Below are positions 57,721 to 64,000 of a DNA stretch of 64,000 nucleotides, piece by piece. The stretch is from NCBI GenBank assembly GCA_022496805.1, contig CM040101.1:4962501-5026500 (forward strand). The letters run 5' to 3'. The notes beneath the pieces are model-generated. The model was not told the origin of the DNA and ran no database searches. It was given only the letters and a program-made list of their open reading frames with translations. The stretch comes from Pohlia nutans. Its lineage: Eukaryota > Streptophyta > Bryopsida > Bryales > Mniaceae. Each line of letters begins with the position of its first letter. Position 1 is the stretch's first letter. Position numbers and translations under genes: made by a program.

Positions 57721-58407
57721 GAATACAATTCAAAAAATATTAAAACTATAGCCAATGACTCAAGGATTCTAAAATGCTAAAGAACAACGGTATGCGAGTT
57801 GTAGAAAAAAAGATATGAAGGTTTGAATGTTGTTGTTGCCCTTATCATAAAATATGTTGTTTTAGAAATATACTTATGGTTAGGGTACTCTAACTTTCTC
57901 GGTATGTTAATAATTTAGAACTGTGTATTATTAAGATGCTTTTAATATGTCAATGTTGAACTCTTCCTATTAATTTTTTTTTTTGGGTTTCACGTTTGAA
58001 ACATAGAAAGTGAGTAGTTAGGTAAGTAATGGTTAACTAGTGTTATAAAACTTACTATTTTAGGGAAGTGATGATGTTATTTCCTATGAAATTTTTGCCT
58101 CTTTTAATTTTAGAATAGAAAATCTAGTTATACCCAATCATACCAAATTTTAAATTCTATCACTAATGCTATCACCAATATTTTATTATTAAAAGTGAAA
58201 AAAAAATTAAAATTTCTTTATAGATTTGATTACGAACAAGATTTTAATAATTTTAGAAAAAATTGTACTTTGGTATCATTAAATCCAATCATTGGATAGG
58301 GTTAACGGTTCTTATAAAAAACATAGTAAATACAATTCTTATTAAAATAGTATAGAAGTTTTTAGGAAAAATGTAAATAATAGTGATCAGATATAATTAA
58401 AAAGTAA

Positions 58408-58459
58408 AAGTGTGTTGAGGTAGGTTTGAGGTACACCTCAAGCCTACCTCAACACGCTT
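58408..58459. repeat. Palindrome P3 (52 bp)
   Basis: Centre GAGGTACACCTC with arms AGTGTGTTGAGGTAGGTTT; slightly diverged on the right (AACACGCTTT). A half copy (one arm only) is at 55525-55557. Confidence 0.9.
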
Positions 58460-58784
58460 TCATTTAGGAATACAATTCAAATAAAATTAAAAAGTGTTCC
58501 TAAAATTTTCTTCATAATTTTTTAATTAAAAAAAATCTATATGAATTTTCTAAATTATTTTCTTGTAAAAATCATAGTTATTACAAATAAGCTTAGAGTA
58601 GTAGGATATTTTTAGGGAAAATGTAACTTATAGTGATGAACCACAAGGTTTAGGTGGCGTGCATCTTGAAATTATGTAAAAAGAAATTCAATAGAAAAAC
58701 ATTTTCTTCAATGTATTTTTGAATTTTAGAGTTTTGACCTTTAAAGTGCTAAAAAATATGCAGTTTTAAATTTTTTGAAGAATG

Positions 58785-61134
58785 ATAAATTGGACTGAAA
58801 ATTAGAAGGTAACCCCATCACTTTTTTAAGTAGGACCATTTTCATTTGAAATTAAGAACTAGGTGAAAATCAACATTTGACTCGAAAACGATCAAGTATG
58901 GCCCTATAGGACTTCTTGCACACTTAAGGATTAAGAGGTGAAGTTATTTACAATTTCAATTGGATGGGAGGAGAAATAAATACCCAAAAAGAAAAAGAAA
59001 AATTTAAAAAAGTGGCATAAAGGTTTGTTCGTGAGTACAAAGTCCACATGAGAGTTTCTAATTTCAAGGTTTAGGGTTCTAAGTCCTAAGCACCAACTGA
59101 ATTACGGAAGAAACTCATTGTCCAAAGCCTTATATCCCAGGTTGTCTTTCAACTAGCAATCGATATGGGTCAAGAGATTTGACCCGGCAGTATTTCGTTG
59201 GATCATCTACGGCGGGTATATTCATCCGTTGCGGGCATCAACTACACCCGGGTTTGTTCATGGTTGGCGGACTCTAATCCATCTGTGCTTCCTCAGAATT
59301 CGCCCGCTGCTTCCAGCCTCCATGCCGGTAGCTTTCATGTGGCAGCCCCCATGCGGCAGCACGACATCTTGGAACTTTCGCAGCAGCTCACCTCTCCCTA
59401 TTTCGGTCGCATGATATTCGGATTGTCTGCCTCGCCTTGCTGTAACCTTTGAGCTGGCCCTCCACCAATCTTGTGAATCAGAAAATCTTGTTCATTTTTG
59501 GATGGCACAGGCTCTGAAGGCCAAGGAAATCCTGAGTTTCCAAGAGGAGTTTACATTTCGGATACACTCGTTTACAACTTAGATTTCCGTTCCCGTGATT
59601 ATTGAGGGTCAGAACTCCGGTCCTGATTTCGATTAACTCTAGTAGAGTTATCCGTAAAGTAAGCCTGTATTTGGGTTGGAAATCAGTGCACTATTCATCA
59701 AAAATTGGAGAAACGCAAAGTAGAGGCCATGAATTGAATACACGCCCAACTGGACGTTGCAGACATGGTTGGTCTATATATACACGTTCCAGTTGTTATT
59801 TGCATACTAGATCTCTGCCGGTGAACTTGCTTGGAAGGTTCGTCGTCGACCAGATGCCCTCGCTTTCGATGCCTCGCTTGACCTAGCATCACTTGGTCGT
59901 TGCAGCAGATCCCCTCGATTGCCTCGGCGTGCTCGCAACACAGGAGGAAATTTTTTTTTGAACCATTTCCGGTCCCTCAAAAGATTTGTGCCTGTGTTTT
60001 TTTATAGCTACAGACACATGCTCCACTTTTAAGGCCTGTCACAGGATTTTCTCAAATCCAGGCCCAAAACCCTCTCTTCAGCTCACGTTACGGATAACTC
60101 AAGTGCATCGAAAATAATTTCGGTGAGAAATATGATTGTAGCGTGGAACCAAAGCTTAAACAACTGGTAAAGAATCGTCTGCAACTGTGTGAGCACAGCG
60201 CCGCTCCCCATCATTGGCTGCAATTCACTCCAAGACCACTATACTGTATCAAAAAAATGCTGCAAAAATCACCTCGGCCTCAGAACTACCATTCTCCTCA
60301 ATCGATCATCTCCCTCACGCAGATACTTCCCAAAACTTTCACAAATTTGAAGACTTGTAGAGCTTCCTTCGAACTTCGCCTTGAGCAATGATGTGCACTT
60401 CAAGACTAGCCGCCTAACGAATGAATAGAAAACATCCAAATGGACCTGCACTTCATCTTTCCTAGGATGAATGCAAAACATCCATTTAGATCTTAGAGTC
60501 AACTTCCATGGGTTTGAGAAGTTGCCCATGGAAGTTAGGTAAAGAGGAGGGGAAAGGTGGTATTATACTTTGTCTTATATCCGGGCGGGAAGTGGTGCAC
60601 ACGTCCATGGTCTTGACATTTTGATTGGTTAGAGTGAAACATGAATAAATTTGATTGGTCAGGGAGAAGTTGCTATAAAGTCAGTGAGAACCCTCTACAT
60701 AGCATTGAGTAGCCAACACTAGGTCCACCTTGGAATGTTAAGAATATCCACCATCATCATTCACATTGCAGTTTGTAACTACCATCTTTGATTGAGAACT
60801 GCAAGTATATATTACTTGAGGGAAGCTGCTCACAAACTTGCATATGTATGTTTTCCATTCATTTGTAACTTGAATGAAGTTTCATTAGAGTGAATGAAGT
60901 CAGAAAGTAGTCCCCCTCAATGATGGCTACTCAATGTTACGCTACACTTCATGACAACTTCTTCACTTTTTCTTGAAGAGCTCACTTGAAATGTAGGACT
61001 TGGTCCCTAAAGTCCCTAAAAACTCGTCTTTTAGTGAGAAACTTCACCTACGCAAGTTGGACCTTAGAACGAACAACCTCAGAAAAAATGAAATTCATTC
61101 TTAGTGAGCGTAATGCAAAACATCCTTTAACCCT
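58785..61134. other. Long spacer, no convincing gene
   Basis: 59180-59460 is G/C-rich with two overlapping frames (84 and 61 codons) lacking motifs. 59800-60530 holds other short frames without motifs. TGCATACTAGATCT and similar words are unremarkable. It could include remains of a retroelement or of a gene lost to rearrangement; I cannot show either. Confidence 0.45.
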
Positions 61135-61138
61135 TTAA

Positions 61139-61679
61139 CCCCTAAAAGCCCGAGGAATATTGGACAAAACATAGATGTGTTATAATATGTGCCTTCCATA
61201 TGTTTGATGAAGTTTGGTTCAATAGACAAAATATAGGGCATCATCTTTACAATTATCCATACGATCAAATTTCCAAAAAGAACTTTAGATATCTTTTTAC
61301 TTAATTTAAAAGCATTAACCTTTTAAAATTTGTATAAATTATAGTTTTTGCTTTTAGAGTTTAAAATTTAGCATGATTGATTAAAGTTGGTTTATCTATT
61401 GTGAACTTTAAAAAAGCAAGAAAACATGATGGAGGGAACATCATTACTTTCTCCAAATAGCAAATTTTATAACACTAAGACATGTTGAGGTGATCCACTT
61501 TGAAAAATTATTCCGGGTGGGGTTTAACTCGGATTGACATAATTCAAATTGTGTTGGAAAGTAAACTTGATGTGGTATTTTAAAATATTTTTTATTTTTT
61601 CAAAAACATATTGTTTTGTTCCAGGCAGTCCGTTAGATTCCGGCAGCGACCATAAAATGGTCGTTTGAGCGTTTAGGGT
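61139..61679 (+). mobile_element. TTAA MITE, subfamily B
   Basis: TTAA at 61135-61138 then CCCCTAAAAGCCCGAGG; the right end GAGCGTTTAGGGT precedes TTAA 61680-61683. Inverted full-length match to 24454-25002. Its left TTAA is itself preceded by TTTAACCC, so it may have entered the end of a CCCTTTAA-type element. Confidence 0.85.
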
Positions 61680-61683
61680 TTAA

Positions 61684-62237
61684 CCCCTAAACGCCTGAAT
61701 GACCAATTTTGGTTGATCATCTTTTCCTGCAGCTGAAATGCGATTTTGGCCTTCGAGATGATATTTTTTGAATTCGAGCTTACCTAACGAAATGTAGCTT
61801 ACGAAGTCTAGTTTCCACTCCATTTTCAAAATTTGAAAAATTCCTAAAATTGAATGATTTATAGCAATTACAAGTTCAAGGTGTATTACAGTGGCTCCTC
61901 TACAATGTTCCACGGTTTTAGATTTTTCCACTGTATTTTTAAATTTAGAAATACTTTTTGAGCGCGGTAAAAAAAAACTAATGTTTTTCTTTGTAATTTA
62001 CACATTTGGTAAATTTTTAATATTTTTAAAATATATTTTATAATTGATATAAATTTTCTTTGCTTTTATCACTTCCAAAAATCATGATAAATTAAATTTT
62101 GCATGAATAATTTTGAAAAAATTATATATTGTAGTTGACATTCGGTCTCATGCAGGAAAAATATGAAATTTACTTTGTGATTCAATAATAATGGTGAAAG
62201 ACCTACCACCACGGTGATAGGGTCAGGCATTTATGGG
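61684..62237 (-). mobile_element. TTAA MITE abutting the previous one
   Basis: It begins CCCCTAAACGCCTGAATGACC directly after the shared TTAA 61680-61683 and ends GGTCAGGCATTTATGGG before TTAA 62238-62241. The interior in reverse resembles 44209-44420. The 83-codon minus-strand frame inside has no motif. Confidence 0.85.
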
Positions 62238-62273
62238 TTAACGTCCTGATTCTACCGTGATTTCGAAGTTGCG

Positions 62274-62893
62274 TTATAAAATGTTCGATGGAGCGGGACG
62301 AATTCTCATGAAACTAATGTGGAGATTAATACATTTTAGGGTTTGATGGAGTGCTGGGAGAGGAAGGATTAGAAATCAAGTAAGCGAAGATGTTGATGCA
62401 GGTGGGAGGGGACGGCACTCGCCCTACTTTCTTTGAGATGTCGGCCACGGAGCATCTTCCCACGAGCTTGCGGGCTGCTTTGCTTTATTTCCTCGGGGTA
62501 TGTATGTTGCCCTCTTTCTCGAGCTTGCTCTTGCCTTTTTTTCTTGAGTGATTGGCAGAATTTTCCCCACTGGTGTTGATTCAGGTTTCTAAGCTGGTCA
62601 TTTGAATATATTACTTGTTGGATACTGAAGCTGTAATGGACTTGTATGAAATCAATGTGATTATGATTACAAGTAAAAGATATATCTTACGAATTTTGCG
62701 CAGAGATTTATAGACATAGTTAATTCTCGAATTGATTTTCTGTTTTAGGGTTTAGGAGTTATTGGTGAAATTCAAGGTATTCTGAACCTGGCTTTCTGGG
62801 AATATAATTTGGTTATGGCGCAAAGAAGGCCCATACTACACCGAGTGTTGGTTTCTGAGCTGGTCATTTGAATATATTACACGTTGGTCAAGA
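62274..62893 (+). pseudogene. Inverted partial copy of the PEX12 5' end
   Basis: Matches, in reverse, 48817-49370: upstream region, exon 1 (MLMQVGGDGTRPTFF, one change E to D, at 62390-62497), intron 1 and the extra exon-2 fragment (62812-62850). The real exon 2 and everything downstream are missing, so only 36 codons plus a scrap remain. The copy must postdate the exon-2 duplication in intron 1. Confidence 0.92.
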
Positions 62894-62894
62894 G

Positions 62895-63380
62895 GCAGTT
62901 TAGCGTTTTTGCTACTTTCCATTTGCTTGAAGAGCAATCTAGGCTCCTTGATGCTCTTTGCATATTATTACATAGGTAATATCAGGGTAATACACATGTG
63001 CTAACTAGGTGCTACTTAGGCAATACCTGGGTGATACCTAGGTTTAAAGAGGCTACACATCTCGACTCCATGTAGTAAATCTGGTTATTATTCCATTTTT
63101 TTTTCGAAAATCCTTTGTATCATTTAGCCAGCTCAAATTCTATGCAACAATTTGGCTAAAATTAGCAACAACAAAAGTCACTGGTGTTTAGTAATCGGCC
63201 GAGAGATCACGAGCATTGCTCTTTATTTTACATCCTGGCTTGAATTCACGTTTATTTATTTCATGGTCAGTTGTTCGTAGAATACATGTGGCTGGAAATT
63301 GATTAATTGTTGTAGTGTGTTGGTTGTGCGGTGCGGAGTTGACAAGCAATTGGGGGCCGTGATTTAGAGTTTCGGAGAAA
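62895..63380 (+). repeat. Segmental duplicate of 51130-51625
   Basis: Inverted relative to the other copy and joined directly to the PEX12 fragment. Source order on the minus strand would be the reverse, so the two pieces were joined by rearrangement or copied separately. Probably contains the promoter of the exon that follows. Confidence 0.85.
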
Positions 63381-63381
63381 G

Positions 63382-63554
63382 ATGCAAAGCCCTGGTAGTA
63401 GCCCAGGAGCTGCCAGATTATGGCGACCAGCGGCGCAGAGGCATGTGCGCAATGCCTGGGCTGCTATGCACGCAGAGCGCGCAGCGTGGGCTACTGCTTC
63501 GTCTGCTTCATTCCAAACTGCCTCAGCTCTTGTTAATCTTGCTCTTTCTAGCCG
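63382..63554 (+). CDS. First exon of a possible gene, 57 codons, runs on past the window
   Basis: ATG at 63382 opens MQSPGSSPGAARLWRPAAQR, continuing through RNAWAAMHAERAAWATASSA to ALVNLALSSR, then a good donor (CCG/GTATGG). G/C content jumps at the ATG. From memory, small conserved plant proteins contain an ARLWRPAAQRN...RNQW core near the N-terminus, which supports a real exon; I cannot name the family or its function with confidence. No second exon is clear before 64000. A TTAA MITE sits in the presumed intron. Confidence 0.5.
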
Positions 63555-63734
63555 GTATGGGGTTTTTCTATCTGTGATCGTTGGTTGTTTTGAGAGGAGG
63601 AAGTTCAGCTTAAATGAAAAATTGCGTTGAGATTTTTGAGTTCCTCCATGGTTCATCGATACTGTGAGGTTTATGGAGGTTTCACAGCTATTTGTATGGG
63701 AACCACAGTTTTTGGCTGCATTTTTTTCTCTTAA

Positions 63735-63965
63735 GTCCTAAAGGACGAAGAAGCCCAAATTGAGTCATGTTTTTTTTTTATCATTTTTGACGAGGTCTTA
63801 TGTGGATTTCCTTTACTTCAAGTTTATTTAGTTTTTAACCAACACACATAATGTTCTTAGCTTGATCCGTTGATATAAAATTTGATCCCATCTGAATTAT
63901 TTATTTCACAATATGTCCAATTAAACTTGCCATTTTAAAACCATGAATCCTTGGTCCTTTAGGGG
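63735..63965. mobile_element. Short TTAA MITE, 231 bp
   Basis: TTAA 63731-63734, GTCCTAAAGGACG at the left, GGTCCTTTAGGGG at the right, TTAA 63966-63969. A relative of the 33122 and 681 elements but less than half as long, so probably internally deleted. Confidence 0.75.
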
Positions 63966-64000
63966 TTAAATTTGTAAACTAATCTCCCGTTTGAGCAATT

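Larger units (their letters stand above)
57640..58780. repeat. Right long inverted arm
   Basis: Inverted counterpart of 54845-56030, with palindromes P2 and P3 inside. The outer part (58490-58770) pairs with 54849-55130. The inner part (57735-57910) pairs with 55855-56020. Together the arms make a fold-back structure around the broken nuclease. Confidence 0.75.

Noticed and set aside
55138..58459. Palindromes considered as CRISPR-like repeats or as a let-7-like microRNA (TGAGGTAGG)
   Set aside because: Spacing is irregular (kilobases), the genome is a plant, and the let-7 resemblance is a short chance match.
59198..59452. 84-codon frame in a G/C-rich patch
   Set aside because: No motif and a second overlapping frame of similar length. 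I could not tie it to a retroelement or gene.

Overview
This is nuclear DNA of a land plant. The evidence is two spliced housekeeping genes that match plant orthologues along their whole length (the largest subunit of RNA polymerase II, and peroxin 12), a plant family-1 glycosyltransferase with a complete PSPG box, and plant-type TTTAGGG repeats. The RPB1 and PEX12 introns are mostly short. A four-exon UGT and a DD34E Tc1 transposon would fit a non-seed plant such as a moss, liverwort or lycophyte better than a flowering plant, but I cannot name the species.

Layout. 1-14.5 kb: AT-rich intergenic DNA with MITEs, a 1.3 kb fold-back element, a 57-bp interstitial telomere-like tract, an LRR gene fragment and a possible two-exon 55-residue ORF. 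14.5-19.3 kb: a UDP-glycosyltransferase (minus strand, 4 exons) with a different MITE in every intron. 20-25 kb: TTAA-flanked MITEs, a 973-bp non-autonomous hAT element and a 5'-truncated LINE. 25.1-33.1 kb: an older repeat block split by a complete 6.77-kb hAT transposon, which itself carries an intact Tc1 transposon and an 81-bp Stowaway-like hairpin. 34-35.5 kb: a dead second Tc1 element with a MITE inside it. 36.5-43.6 kb: RPB1, 11 exons, 1820 codons. 45.7-49.3 kb: PEX12, 10 exons, 392 codons. 49.6-51.1 kb: nested TTAA elements. 52.3-58.8 kb: a 20-bp tandem repeat, a two-exon gene that may be a Harbinger ORF1, a broken Harbinger nuclease between long inverted arms, and three hairpin palindromes. 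61-64 kb: two TTAA elements sharing one TTAA, a rearranged inverted copy of the PEX12 5' end, and the first exon of a possible gene running off the window.

The most unusual signal is a large, diverse set of elements that begin CCCYTAAA or similar, end in the reverse complement, and are flanked by TTAA. That is the architecture of piggyBac-type non-autonomous transposons. At least a dozen copies in several subfamilies lie in 64 kb, some nested and two pairs abutting across a single shared TTAA. No piggyBac transposase is encoded here, so the source enzyme would act in trans. The second notable item is the hAT element: exact 8-bp target duplication, matching 15-bp termini, an open three-exon transposase, and an array of TCGCCA motifs near both ends, all in the same orientation. 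It may be recently active. The transposons and the housekeeping genes are not functionally linked as far as I can see; the elements sit in introns and spacers and leave all three large genes open.
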